Shown: one piece after another, positions 17,525-26,031 of the stretch
Position numbering within the stretch: position 1 is the first letter of the stretch
How the letters are laid out: the number at the start of each line of letters is the position of its first letter
Assembly (NCBI RefSeq): GCF_001050015.1
Contig: NZ_CVTB01000258.1
Location: 62,001-126,000, forward strand
From: Mycolicibacterium malmesburyense
GTDB taxonomy: Bacteria > Actinomycetota > Actinomycetes > Mycobacteriales > Mycobacteriaceae
Direction: 5' to 3'
DNA: 64,000 nt
Made by a program: the position numbers and the translations under genes
Notes under the pieces: generated by a model
Told to the model about the DNA's origin: nothing
What the model saw: the letters and a program-made list of their open reading frames with translations, nothing else
The model's database searches: none

Positions 17525-18727
17525 GTGACGTTGGGCTGCGACTCCGAGGTGGGTCGGCTGACTGCGGTCATCCTGCACCGGCCCGGGGCCGAGCTGCAGC
17601 GATTGACGCCGCGCAACAACGATGCGCTGTTGTTCGACGGCCTGCCATGGGTGGCACGGGCGCAGGAGGAGCACGACGCCTTCGCCGCGTTGCTGGTCGA
17701 GCGCGGAGTCGAGGTGATGCTGCTTGCCGACCTGTTGACCGAGGCGCTGTCGCACAGCGGCGCTGCCCGCATGCACGGGATCGCAGCGGCGGTCGACCCG
17801 CGGCGACTCGGTTTGCCTCTGGCGCAGGAACTTTCGGCATATCTACGCTCGCTCGAGCCGGCGCCGTTGGCGCATGTGCTGATGGCGGGGATGACGTTCA
17901 ACGAGCTGCCACTCACCGGTGAGGAACTGTCGCTGGTGCGGCGGATGCACCACGGCGGCGACTTCGTCATCGATCCGCTGCCGAACCTGTTGTTCACGCG
18001 TGACTCGTCGTTCTGGATCGGCCCGAGGGTGGCGATCACGTCGTTGGCGTTGCCGGCACGGGTACGCGAAACATCGTTGACCGACGTGATTTACGCGCAT
18101 CACCCTCGATTTCTCGGCGTCCGGCGAGCGTACGAGTCGCGGTCCGCGCCCGTCGAAGGCGGAGACGTGCTGCTGCTCGCGCCGGGTGTCGTGGCGGTCG
18201 GGGTGGGGGAGCGGACGACGCCTGCGGGAGCGGAGGCGTTGGCCCGCAGCCTGTTCGACGACGACCTGGCCCATACCGTCCTCGCGGTGCCGATCGAGCA
18301 GTCGCGCGCGCAGATGCATCTCGACACCGTCTGCACGATGGTCGACGTCGACGCGGTGGTGATGTACCCGCCAATCGTGGACTCGTTGTCCGCGTACACG
18401 ATTCATCGCGACGGTAACGGCGGAGTGCGCATCGACGATGAGGTGCCGTTCGTCGAGGCCGCCGCGAAGGCGATGGGCATCGATCGGTTGCGTGTCATCG
18501 CGACCGGGCTGGATCCGGTGACGGCGGAGCGCGAGCAGTGGGACGACGGCAACAACACGCTCGCCTTGGCGCCGGGTGTGGTGGTCGCATACGAACGCAA
18601 CGTCGAAACCAATGCCAGGTTGGCGGACGCGGGTATCGAGGTGCTGCCGATCCGGGCGTCCGAACTGGGCACCGGACGCGGCGGCCCGCGGTGTATGTCG
18701 TGCCCGGCGGGCCGCGACCCGCTGTAA
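17525..18727 (+). CDS. arcA: Arginine deiminase
   Basis: 400 aa from the GTG at 17525 ([21 protein letters not shown]); the open frame upstream is antisense to soxR and the AlkB gene. Converts arginine to citrulline and ammonia. Guanidino-group and catalytic residues are in [14 protein letters not shown] and [13 protein letters not shown], and the nucleophile is the Cys of GGPRCMSCP (C390). Length is standard (about 400). No arcB or arcC lies nearby, so it may act in arginine turnover or acid tolerance and not as a full ADI operon. It is divergent from soxR over a SoxR box. Confidence 0.94.
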   Translation: MTLGCDSEVGRLTAVILHRPGAELQRLTPRNNDALLFDGLPWVARAQEEHDAFAALLVERGVEVMLLADLLTEALSHSGAARMHGIAAAVDPRRLGLPLAQELSAYLRSLEPAPLAHVLMAGMTFNELPLTGEELSLVRRMHHGGDFVIDPLPNLLFTRDSSFWIGPRVAITSLALPARVRETSLTDVIYAHHPRFLGVRRAYESRSAPVEGGDVLLLAPGVVAVGVGERTTPAGAEALARSLFDDDLAHTVLAVPIEQSRAQMHLDTVCTMVDVDAVVMYPPIVDSLSAYTIHRDGNGGVRIDDEVPFVEAAAKAMGIDRLRVIATGLDPVTAEREQWDDGNNTLALAPGVVVAYERNVETNARLADAGIEVLPIRASELGTGRGGPRCMSCPAGRDPL

Positions 18728-18754
18728 CGGTCGTGTGCCGCCGAAATAGCGGGT

Positions 18755-18810
18755 CGCTCGTTCTTGCAGTGAGGGCTGCTCTTCGATCGAAATCACGACC
18801 CTCAGCGCAA
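18755..18810. terminator. Hairpin-forming repeat pair downstream of arcA
   Basis: CGCTCGTTCTTGCAGTGAGGG at 18755-18775 faces ACGACCCTCAGCGCAA at 18795-18810 with inverted TTGCASTGAGGG/CCCTCAGYGCAA arms; the loop holds the palindrome TTCGATCGAA. It sits between convergent genes and can act as a bidirectional terminator. The same sequence recurs at the other end of the AbiEi/DUF559 gene. Confidence 0.5.
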
Positions 18811-19656
18811 TTTTCGCGGTGACCAACCGCGGCGGGCGAACGCTTCGTATGCGCGGTGCAGGATGTATCGCCTGCTGTGCTCCGCAACTATTCGCAGGTC
18901 GATCCACCCTTGTCGCTCGAGCAGCTCTGCGCGACCGATGTCGTGGATGTACTGACCGCGATTCTCGCTATGGTGCCGACCCTCGTAGTCGAAGCCGACC
19001 TTGGGCTCGTCGTAGCCCAGATCGATGAACGCTTCATTTGCACCATCGGTGACTGCAATCTGAGTTCGCGGCGGCGGTAGCCCGTCGTCGATGAGGATGA
19101 GCCGTATCCGTGTCTCTTGTGGCGACTGTGCGCCACCGTCCATCAATGGGAGCGCCATGCGAGCTCGTGGCAATCCGCGCGCACGCGGATACCGATCGCC
19201 CAACTCGAGGACTTCGGCTGCGGTCACACGCGTGGCTCGTGTCAGCGCATCCAGATGGCGCACCGCGAGGTCGCGTGGCAAATGCCGAGCGACGTCGAAT
19301 GCAGTGCGCGCCGGTGTGGCGACCGGCATACCGTTGATCAGCTGCACGTCATCGGCGTCGATTCGTTCATTGCGGACAACTATTCCGCGGGGCGGGCGGC
19401 CGCTTGCCCAGAGCATCTCGACGGGTGTTGTCGCATCGACCCATAAGGCTCCGTGCATCGCTGCGGCGGCGCGGCCCGTGATGACGCCACGTCGCCCCGA
19501 CCACAGCCAGGCGCCAAGAATGCGCTGTTCGAGCGTCGGGACGACGAGCTTCGAGTGGTAAACCCCAGGGAAGATCGCCCGATAGTTCCATCTGAGATTC
19601 GCCCGTGTGAGCGCACCGGCGGCCACCGCCGCACTGCCGATGAATGGCTGATCCAT
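18802..19656 (-). CDS. AbiEi-type antitoxin / DUF559 fusion protein
   Basis: 284 aa from the ATG at 19656 (MDQPFIGSAAVAAGALTR); the frame extends 13 codons further but homologs start here. The N-terminal part resembles AbiEi-family winged-helix antitoxins (ALTRANLRWNYRAIFPGVY, then ITGRAAAAMHGALWV). The C-terminal part (about 200-284) resembles DUF559/Vsr-like endonuclease folds (FIDLGYDEPKVGFDYEGRHH, then RAELLERQGW). Such stand-alone fusions are numerous in mycobacteria and lack the AbiEii toxin partner; their role is unknown. Here too no toxin gene is adjacent. Inverted and direct repeats lie just outside both ends. Confidence 0.75.
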   Translation of the reverse strand: MDQPFIGSAAVAAGALTRANLRWNYRAIFPGVYHSKLVVPTLEQRILGAWLWSGRRGVITGRAAAAMHGALWVDATTPVEMLWASGRPPRGIVVRNERIDADDVQLINGMPVATPARTAFDVARHLPRDLAVRHLDALTRATRVTAAEVLELGDRYPRARGLPRARMALPLMDGGAQSPQETRIRLILIDDGLPPPRTQIAVTDGANEAFIDLGYDEPKVGFDYEGRHHSENRGQYIHDIGRAELLERQGWIDLRIVAEHSRRYILHRAYEAFARRGWSPRKLR

Positions 19657-19739
19657 ACCCGGGATGCTGGCGACGATCGCCGACAAAGATGGCACCTGAA
19701 CGGCGACTTTGCGGCTATGGCTGTGGATGAGTTCGACCC

Positions 19740-19764
19740 ACGACCCTCAGTGCAAGAACGAGTG
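19740..19764. repeat. Right-hand copy of repeat flanking the AbiEi/DUF559 gene
   Basis: CCCTCAGTGCAAGAACGAGTG (19744-19764) is the inverse of 18755-18775 with 19/21 matches. ACGACCCTCAGTGCAA (19740-19755) is a direct repeat of 18795-18810 with 15/16 matches. The gene is thus enclosed by related sequences about 0.95 kb apart. Confidence 0.7.
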
Positions 19765-19807
19765 CCTGGCAGCTCAGGCCCCGCCAGGCCCCGCTAAGCC
19801 GAGCAGA

Positions 19808-21346
19808 TTACCGCCAGGACGGCAGCCAGATCTGCATGTTCCACGTCGTGTGCGATATCGGGATGCCGGTGAGGATCGGGTACATCCACGCGAAGTTCGT
19901 CAGCACCAACGCGACATAACAGCTCACCGCGATCAGCCCGAGAGTTCGGCGCTCAGCGTTCTGATTCGGCTTGTGCAAGATGTCGCCGAGGATCAACGCG
20001 ATCATCATCACGAGGAACGGCGCCATCGTCGCGGCGTAGAAGAAGTACATCTGCCGATCGATGTCGGCGAACCACGGCAGAAAGCCCGCACTGTAGCCCA
20101 CCAGCGCGACGCCATATCGCCAGTCGCGCTTGATGAATGCGCGCCACAACGCCCACCCCAGGATCGGCACCGCGAGAAACCACATCGCGGGCGTGCCGAC
20201 CAGCATGACCGCCTTGACGCACGACTGCGCGCCACATCCGGGCACGTCCTGATTGTCGATGGCGTAGAGCACCGGGCGCAGCGACATCGGCCACGTCCAC
20301 GGCTTGGACTCCCACGGGTGATGGTTGCCGTCGGCGTTGGTCAGCCCGGAGTGAAACCTGTACGCGGCGTAGGTGTAATGCCACAGCGAGCGCAACGCGT
20401 CCGGGATCGGCAACACGCTGTCCGGGCCGATCGACTGCCCCACCTCGTGGCGGTTGATCGCAGTCTCGGAGGCGAACCACGGTGTGTACGACGCCAGGTA
20501 CACCCCGAACGGGATGAGCACCAGCGCGTACAGCGACGGGCCCAGGTCGCGACGGAAGGCGCCGAGCCACGGTCGCGGAACGCGGTACTGCCGCCGCGCG
20601 AGGATGTCGAACACCATCGTCATCACGCCGAAAAACGCGATGAAGTACACCCCCGACCACTTTGTCGCGCAAGCCAACCCGAGCAGCACACCGGCGCCGA
20701 ACCGCCACCATCGAAAGCCGAGCCTCGGCCCCCACAGCGTCTCGCCGATGCGGCCCTCGATCAGCGCGATGTGCATGCGCTCGCGTACCTGGTCCCGGTC
20801 GACGATCAGGCAGCCGAACGCGGCCACCACGAACGTCACCAGGAACCCGTCGAGCAGCGCGGTGCGCGAAGCGACGAAGCTGACCCCGTCTGCGGTCACC
20901 AGCAGGCCCGCGATGCCGCCGACCATCGTCGAGCGGCTGATGCGCCGCGTGATGCGTGCGACCAATACCACCACGATGACGCCGCACACGGCTCCGGAGA
21001 ACCGCCAACCGAGCCCGGTGTAGCCGAACAGCGCCTCGCCGATCGCGATCAGCTGCTTGCCGACCGGCGGGTGCACCACCAGGCCGTAGCCCGGGTTGTC
21101 CTCGACGCCGTGGTTGTGCAACATCTGCCAGGCCTGCGGCGCGTAATGCTTCTCGTCGAAGATCGGCGTGCCCGCGTCGGTGGGCGAGCCGAGGTTGAGG
21201 AATCGCGTCGCCGCGGCCAGTGCGGCGATGACGGCGGTCATCACCCAGCCCTGGAACCGGTCGACCGGACCGAAGTCGGCGGCGGGCACCTGCGGTGCTG
21301 GGCTGATGACCGGGACCGCGCGCGGCGCTTTGGTGGCGGGGGCGGT
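19808..21346 (-). CDS. pmt: Protein O-mannosyltransferase (PMT, GT39)
   Basis: 512 aa from the GTG at 21346; an upstream GTG at 21382 would overlap rsmI and adds 12 non-conserved residues. A multi-pass membrane enzyme that moves mannose from polyprenyl-phosphate-mannose to Ser/Thr of exported proteins during Sec translocation. The first periplasmic loop has the catalytic acidic pair in GTPIFDEKHYAPQAW, followed by VVHPPVGKQLIAIG. About ten TM segments are visible, with the C-terminal part MYPILTGIPISHTTWNMQIW. It corresponds to Rv1002c. It is divergent from rsmI with only 27 bases between starts. Confidence 0.94.
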   Translation of the reverse strand, partial: TAPATKAPRAVPVISPAPQVPAADFGPVDRFQGWVMTAVIAALAAATRFLNLGSPTDAGTPIFDEKHYAPQAWQMLHNHGVEDNPGYGLVVHPPVGKQLIAIGEALFGYTGLGWRFSGAVCGVIVVVLVARITRRISRSTMVGGIAGLLVTADGVSFVASRTALLDGFLVTFVVAAFGCLIVDRDQVRERMHIALIEGRIGETLWGPRLGFRWWRFGAGVLLGLACATKWSGVYFIAFFGVMTMVFDILARRQYRVPRPWLGAFRRDLGPSLYALVLIPFGVYLASYTPWFASETAINRHEVGQSIGPDSVLPIPDALRSLWHYTYAAYRFHSGLTNADGNHHPWESKPWTWPMSLRPVLYAIDNQDVPGCGAQSCVKAVMLVGTPAMWFLAVPILGWALWRAFIKRDWRYGVALVGYSAGFLPWFADIDRQMYFFYAATMAPFLVMMIALILGDILHKPNQNAERRTLGLIAVSCYVALVLTNFAWMYPILTGIPISHTTWNMQIWLPSWR

Positions 21347-21373
21347 CACGAGTGCGATCGTAGGCTGTCCGGC

Positions 21374-22210
21374 ATGAGCCACGGCCGACTGCTCATCGCT
21401 GCCACGCCGCTGGGCCAGCCCTCGGACGCCTCAGCGCGGCTGGTCGCCGCCCTGAAGAACGCCGACGTCATCGCCGCCGAAGACACCCGCCGCGTGCGTA
21501 CGCTGGCCCAGAACCTCGAGGTCAAGCCGACGGCGAAGGTGGTGAGCCTCTATGACCAGAACGAGGCGTCCCGGGTGGCGGGCCTGGTCGACGCGATTCG
21601 CGGGGGCGCGACGGTGCTGCTGGTCAGCGACGCCGGCATGCCCCTGATCAGCGACCCCGGCTATCGGTTGGTGACGGCGTGCATCGACGCCGACCTTTCC
21701 GTCGCGTGTCTGCCCGGGCCGTCGGCGGTGACGACGGCGCTCGCGGTGTCGGGGCTACCGGCCGAGAGGTTCTGCTTCGAGGGGTTCGCGCCGCGCAAGC
21801 AGGCCGCACGCAAGACGTGGCTGGCCACGCTGGCGGCCGAGCAGCGGACCTGCGTGTTCTTCGAGTCGCCACGCCGGCTGGCGGACACGCTCGCCGACGC
21901 GGTCGACGTGCTCGGGCCCGAGCGTCGCGCGGTGGTCTGCCGGGAGCTGACCAAGACCCACGAAGAGATCGTCCGGGGTCGACTCGGCGAGCTCGCCGAC
22001 TGGGCCGCCGACGGGGTGCTCGGCGAGATCACCGTCGTGCTGGCCGGCGCCGTGCCCAGGGCGGACCTTGAGACGCTGGTGGCCGCCGTCCACAAGCTGG
22101 TCGACGACGGCGCGCGGGTCAAGGACGCCTGCGCCGACGTGGTCGCGGCGAATCCGGGTTCGCCGTCTCGGCGCGAGCTCTACGACGCGGTGCTGCGGTC
22201 CCGGCAGTGA
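21374..22210 (+). CDS. rsmI: 16S rRNA 2'-O-ribose C1402 methyltransferase
   Basis: 278 aa from the ATG at 21374. A SAM-dependent tetrapyrrole-methylase-fold enzyme that methylates the ribose of C1402 in 16S rRNA. Recognisable blocks: ATPLGQPSDAS at the start, VIAAEDTRRVRTL (about 32-44), LVSDAGMPLISDPGYRLV, CLPGPSAVTTALAVSGLP and FEGFAPRK. Length is in the usual range. It corresponds to Rv1003. Its stop is 3 bases from the convergent DUF1330 stop. Confidence 0.94.
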   Translation: MSHGRLLIAATPLGQPSDASARLVAALKNADVIAAEDTRRVRTLAQNLEVKPTAKVVSLYDQNEASRVAGLVDAIRGGATVLLVSDAGMPLISDPGYRLVTACIDADLSVACLPGPSAVTTALAVSGLPAERFCFEGFAPRKQAARKTWLATLAAEQRTCVFFESPRRLADTLADAVDVLGPERRAVVCRELTKTHEEIVRGRLGELADWAADGVLGEITVVLAGAVPRADLETLVAAVHKLVDDGARVKDACADVVAANPGSPSRRELYDAVLRSRQ

Positions 22211-22213
22211 GGG

Positions 22214-22570
22214 TCAGCCGGTGATCGACCAGCGCGCCGTCGCGATCAGCTCGGCCCGCTCCAACGCCTCTTCGCGGTGGACGTGCACCTTCGCGTATTC
22301 CTCGCTGCTGACCATCTCCAGGAACGCCGCAGGCGTCGGATACTCCACGACGAGGATCACGTCCCACCACGGCTTGGCCTCGTCACCGATGACATAGGCG
22401 GGAAGTTCGCCGCCGTAGCGCACGGTGGCGCCGGCCTTCTCGAGCAGCGGCGCGACGCCGGCACCGTACTTCAGGTAGCTCTCGAGTCCGTCGGGCTCCT
22501 TGAACTTCAGGAGGTTCACCATCAGGATCGGCGCGTCCGGAGCGAAGGTCGTCAGGGCAGGAAGGTCCAT
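22214..22570 (-). CDS. DUF1330-family small protein
   Basis: 118 aa from the ATG at 22570 (MDLPALTTFAPDAPILMVNLLKF). Dimeric alpha/beta-barrel fold of DUF1330 type: ILMVNLLKFK, YGAGVAPLLEKAGATVRYGGE, WDVILVVEYPTPAAFLEMVSS and the C-terminal HREEALERAELIATAR. Proteins with this fold include monooxygenases and dehalogenase-like enzymes, but most DUF1330 members are uncharacterised. It lies 14 bases after pabB on the same strand, so it is probably cotranscribed; nothing links it functionally to folate synthesis. Confidence 0.82.
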   Translation of the reverse strand: MDLPALTTFAPDAPILMVNLLKFKEPDGLESYLKYGAGVAPLLEKAGATVRYGGELPAYVIGDEAKPWWDVILVVEYPTPAAFLEMVSSEEYAKVHVHREEALERAELIATARWSITG

Positions 22571-22584
22571 AGCCGCCCTGACTA

Positions 22585-23820
22585 TCACAGCTGGGCGGCC
22601 GTCGTCAGCGATTGCAGGATCGGTGCCGCCTTGTGCAGGCACTCCTCCCACTCGCGGTCCGGATCGGAGTCGGCGGTGATACCGCCGCCGACTCCGAGGA
22701 CCGCATTGCCCGACGCGTCGAATTCCACCGTCCGGATCGCCACATTCAACTCGCTTCCCGCGGTCGGCGACGCCAAACCCACTGTGCCGCAATATACTCC
22801 GCGTCGAACCGGTTCCCATTCCGCGAGCAGTTGACGCGCCCGCGCCTTCGGCGTCCCCGTCACCGACGCCGGCGGAAACGTCGCATCCAGCACCGCGGAC
22901 ATCGGCACGTCGACCCCAACCCGCGCGGCCACCGTCGACACCAGATGCCACACTCCCGGCGCCGGTTGTACGACCAACAACTCGGGCACCGTCACCGTCC
23001 CGACATCGGCCACCCGGCCCAGGTCGTTGCGCACCAGGTCCACGATCATGATGTTCTCGGCGACGTCCTTGACCGAGCAGCGCAGCGCGGCAGGGTCGGC
23101 CGAACGCGGCAGCGTGCCCTTGATCGGACTCGACGCGATGTGCTCACCGCGCCTGCGCAGGAACAGTTCCGGTGACAACGACGCCACCGCGCCCCACCCT
23201 CCGGCGACGTACGCCGCGCGCGCCGGCGCGGTTCGCTGCACGGCGTCGGCGAAGAAGTCGAGCGTCGACCCGTCGAGTCGCCCGCGGAACTGCGTGCACA
23301 CACACGCCTGATAGACCTCCCCGGCGGCGATCGCTTCCAGGCACTCCAGCATGCCGCGGCGGTGCGCATCGCGATCGGCCTCACCCCACTCGACGCGAAA
23401 TGGCCGCGCCTCGACCGGCACTCGCAGCGCCTCGGCCACCCACTCCGGAATCGTTGCGTCGGACAAACTTTCGAACCACCACTGGCCGTCACCGTCCTGG
23501 CGCAGCACGCAGTCGGACCAGCCGCCGGTAGCCTGCGGAATCCGCGGTCCGCAACCGTCGGCCGCCGCGTCCGGATACGACAGGTAGCCGAACCAGCCGC
23601 CCCCGACCGCATCCCCGCGGCCCGATCCGACGGGGACATCGAACACCCGCGAACAGTCAACTGGAACGATGTCGACGGACGGCGCGATGACCGCACCCGA
23701 GCCGAACCAGTCGCCGATCAACGCCGCCGGCGGTGCCAGCCCGCGTTCGGTCGCGGCGTATCCGACGGCGCGCAGAACCGCTGGGGCGCTGCCGAGGTCG
23801 CCGAGCAGGTCGATCCGCAC
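22585..23820 (-). CDS. pabB: Aminodeoxychorismate synthase component I
   Basis: 411 aa. Converts chorismate plus ammonia to 4-amino-4-deoxychorismate, the first step of p-aminobenzoate and folate synthesis. The chorismate-binding domain (about 150-400) has GEVYQACVC, SLSPELFLRRRGE, the catalytic-lysine motif PIKGT (SSPIKGTLPR), DLVRNDLGRV and GGGITADSDP. Length is shorter than anthranilate synthase TrpE, supporting PabB. It corresponds to Rv1005c. Confidence 0.92.
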   Translation of the reverse strand: MRIDLLGDLGSAPAVLRAVGYAATERGLAPPAALIGDWFGSGAVIAPSVDIVPVDCSRVFDVPVGSGRGDAVGGGWFGYLSYPDAAADGCGPRIPQATGGWSDCVLRQDGDGQWWFESLSDATIPEWVAEALRVPVEARPFRVEWGEADRDAHRRGMLECLEAIAAGEVYQACVCTQFRGRLDGSTLDFFADAVQRTAPARAAYVAGGWGAVASLSPELFLRRRGEHIASSPIKGTLPRSADPAALRCSVKDVAENIMIVDLVRNDLGRVADVGTVTVPELLVVQPAPGVWHLVSTVAARVGVDVPMSAVLDATFPPASVTGTPKARARQLLAEWEPVRRGVYCGTVGLASPTAGSELNVAIRTVEFDASGNAVLGVGGGITADSDPDREWEECLHKAAPILQSLTTAAQL

Positions 23821-23832
23821 CGACTCAGCTTG

Positions 23833-24735
23833 TCAGATACTGCGCGCGACTTCTCGCGGGATCTCCACCCCGGCCAGCTTGTCCGGATTACGCATCACGT
23901 AAAAGTGCGAAATCCGGCCCTCGGTGATCTCGAGCGTGATGAGTCCCTCGAAGTGGTCGCCCAGGTAGAGCTTGAGCGCGGGCGCGTTGTTGTACATCGC
24001 CTGCTCCACCCGACCGGCCTCGCCCGCGACCCGGACCAGTCCCACGAGGACCTTGGCGACCTTATCGGCGCCGACGACCGGCCGCCGGGCCGCGGTGACC
24101 TTGCCGTCGCTGTCCGCAGTCCATTGCACGTCGTCGGTCAGCATCTCGAGCAGCGCGTCGACGTCACCGGTGGCCGCCGCCGCAAAAAACCGCTGCGTGA
24201 TCTCCGTCGACACCTTCGGGTCGACGGGCTCGAACCGCTTGCGGCGCGAGTGCACGTGTTCGCGCGCCCGGTGGGCCATCTGGCGCACCGCGGCCGCCGA
24301 CTTGCCGACGGCCTCGGCGATCTCGTCGTGGCTGAAGCCGAACACCTCGTGCAGCACGAACACCGCGCGCTCGTCAGGGGTCAAGGTTTCCAGCACGACG
24401 AGCATCGCCATCGAAACCGACTCCGCGAGAACGACATCGGAGGACGGATCGCGGGTGTCGAGGAGCAGCGGCTCGGGCAGCCACGGGCCGACGTACTCCT
24501 CGCGCCTGCGCGACTGCGCCCGCAGCGCGTTGAGTGACTGACGGGTGACGAGCTGGGCGAGGTAGGCCTTGGTGTCCCGCACCCTCGCCAGGTCCACCTC
24601 GGCCCAGCGCAGGTAGCTCTCCTGCAACACGTCGTCGGCTTCCGTTGCGCTGCCGAGGATCTCGTACGCGATCGTGAACAGCAGCGGCCGCAGCACCGTG
24701 AACCGTTCGGTGTGTTCGTCACCCGGGCCGCTCAT
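23833..24735 (-). CDS. ECF41-family RNA polymerase sigma factor (copy A)
   Basis: 300 aa from the ATG at 24735, overlapping the oxidoreductase stop by 4 bases (ATGA). Sigma-2 region at about 10-75 (LRPLLFTIAYEILGSATEADDVLQESYLRW), sigma-4 at about 110-165 (LTPDERAVFVLHEVFGFSHDEIA), then a SnoaL-like C-terminal extension. The ECF41 hallmarks are present: WLPEP in the linker (PWLPEPLLL), a DxDGKV motif (WTADSDGKVTA) and NPDKL near the end (YVMRNPDKLAG). In ECF41 the extension both activates and restrains the sigma domain, replacing an anti-sigma factor. The target promoter is probably its own operon promoter, located upstream of the coupled oxidoreductase. Confidence 0.92.
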   Translation of the reverse strand: MSGPGDEHTERFTVLRPLLFTIAYEILGSATEADDVLQESYLRWAEVDLARVRDTKAYLAQLVTRQSLNALRAQSRRREEYVGPWLPEPLLLDTRDPSSDVVLAESVSMAMLVVLETLTPDERAVFVLHEVFGFSHDEIAEAVGKSAAAVRQMAHRAREHVHSRRKRFEPVDPKVSTEITQRFFAAAATGDVDALLEMLTDDVQWTADSDGKVTAARRPVVGADKVAKVLVGLVRVAGEAGRVEQAMYNNAPALKLYLGDHFEGLITLEITEGRISHFYVMRNPDKLAGVEIPREVARSI

Positions 24736-25904
24736 GGGATCGCCGGCTCTGCGCTCTGCGTCGCCACCGCGTGCTGCCGGTGCGGGTTCACCTTCCAGGT
24801 GTAGGAGCCCGGCTTGTCGGCCTCGCCGCGAATCCACTTCAGCGTGTAGCGGCACACCTGCTCCTTGACCAGCGCACCGGTGCGACCGCCGATGTACCAG
24901 CGGCGCGGCGTGTCGTCGACGTCGGCGAACTGGAACGTGCCTGCCTTGCGGCCCAGGCTGATGCACTGCCCGGCCATCGCGTGGTTCACGGCCGCGGGGT
25001 CCTCGCCGGCCATTCGGGCCAGCACCGTGTTCGCGGCCTGCGCGCCCAGCGGCAGGGCGGCCTGGCAGCTCATGCGCCACGGCACGCTCGACGGTGACGC
25101 CGCATCCCCGGCGCCCACGATGCGCACATCGTCGACGCTGGTCAGCGTCTCGTCGCTGAGAAGCCGGCCCATCGCGTCGGTGGTGAGCCCGCTGGCGGCG
25201 GCTAGGCCCGGCACGCCGAAGCCGGCGGTCCACACCGTCACCGCGCTCGGCACCTCGCGGCCGTCGGCCAACACCACCCGGTCGGCGCGGACTTCGGCGA
25301 CGGTGGCGCCCTCGATCACGGCGACGTGCAACTTGGCCAACCGCTTGGCGATCGACCGGCGCCCGCTGGCCGCCAGGGACGGACCGAGCACGTCGGTCAC
25401 CATCGTGACCGGGCGGCCGATCTCGACGAACTCGGCCGCGGCCTCGATGCCGGTCAACCCGCCGCCGACCACGACCACCGGCGCCGACAGCGGAACGTCG
25501 GCCATCCGGGCGGTCAGCCGCTGCGCCTGCTCCAATTCACTGAGGGGATAGGCGAATTCGGCCGCTCCCGGTACCGCCGCCGGGACAGCACCGGTGCTGC
25601 CGACGGCGTACACCAGGTAGTCGTACGGCAAGGACGCGCCGGACGTCAGCGTGACGGTGCGGGCCGCGACGTCGATCCGCGCAGCCCCGTCGACCACGAG
25701 CCGCACGGCTCCCGACAACACGGCGGAGTATTCGGCGACGGCGTCGTCGTTACCCGCAACCAGTTGGTGCAACCGGATCCGCTCGACGAATTCGGCGCGG
25801 GGGTTCACCAAAGTCACGCGGGCGTGCGGGGCGAGCCGGTTCGCGGCCATGACCCCGGCGTAACCGCCGCCGATCACAACGACGTTGTTGGTCATTTCGG
25901 TCAT
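24732..25904 (-). CDS. FAD-dependent pyridine-nucleotide oxidoreductase (ECF41 partner, copy A)
   Basis: 390 aa. NDH-2/apoptosis-inducing-factor-like fold: FAD dinucleotide motif VVVIGGGYAGVMAANRL (8-24), second Rossmann motif VVVVGGGLTGIEAAAEF (about 143-159), and FAD-binding IVGAGDAAS near residue 263. The start ATG follows GAGGAGATCGAA. There is no membrane-anchor helix, so it is likely soluble. ECF41 sigma genes are almost always next to a carboxymuconolactone decarboxylase, oxidoreductase or epimerase; this is the oxidoreductase type. The substrate is unknown. The sigma gene follows with ATGA overlap. Confidence 0.9.
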   Translation of the reverse strand: MTEMTNNVVVIGGGYAGVMAANRLAPHARVTLVNPRAEFVERIRLHQLVAGNDDAVAEYSAVLSGAVRLVVDGAARIDVAARTVTLTSGASLPYDYLVYAVGSTGAVPAAVPGAAEFAYPLSELEQAQRLTARMADVPLSAPVVVVGGGLTGIEAAAEFVEIGRPVTMVTDVLGPSLAASGRRSIAKRLAKLHVAVIEGATVAEVRADRVVLADGREVPSAVTVWTAGFGVPGLAAASGLTTDAMGRLLSDETLTSVDDVRIVGAGDAASPSSVPWRMSCQAALPLGAQAANTVLARMAGEDPAAVNHAMAGQCISLGRKAGTFQFADVDDTPRRWYIGGRTGALVKEQVCRYTLKWIRGEADKPGSYTWKVNPHRQHAVATQSAEPAIP

Positions 25905-25979
25905 TTCGATCTCCTCGGGTCATCCGGCCCGCCGCGGCCGCCGGGGTGGCGGTTCGGTGCTGAGCCGGTCTGACCTCGA

Positions 25980-26006
25980 GACACCGGGCATCTGGGCAGT
26001 GTGACA
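25980..26006 (-). promoter_or_regulatory. ECF41-type promoter of operon A
   Basis: On the minus strand: TGTCACA (26006-26000), 16 bases, then TGTC (25983-25980). The reported ECF41 promoter is TGTCACA in the -35 region and CGTC in the -10 region. The same arrangement with identical spacing lies upstream of operon B. The -10 element is 75 bases from the start codon. Confidence 0.8.
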
Positions 26007-26031
26007 TCTCCGAGCCCGAATGTGGCAGAGG

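Noticed and set aside
21347..21382. Upstream GTG start for the mannosyltransferase
   Set aside because: It would overlap the divergent rsmI start and adds 12 residues not seen in the family; GTG at 21346 aligns with the M. tuberculosis start.
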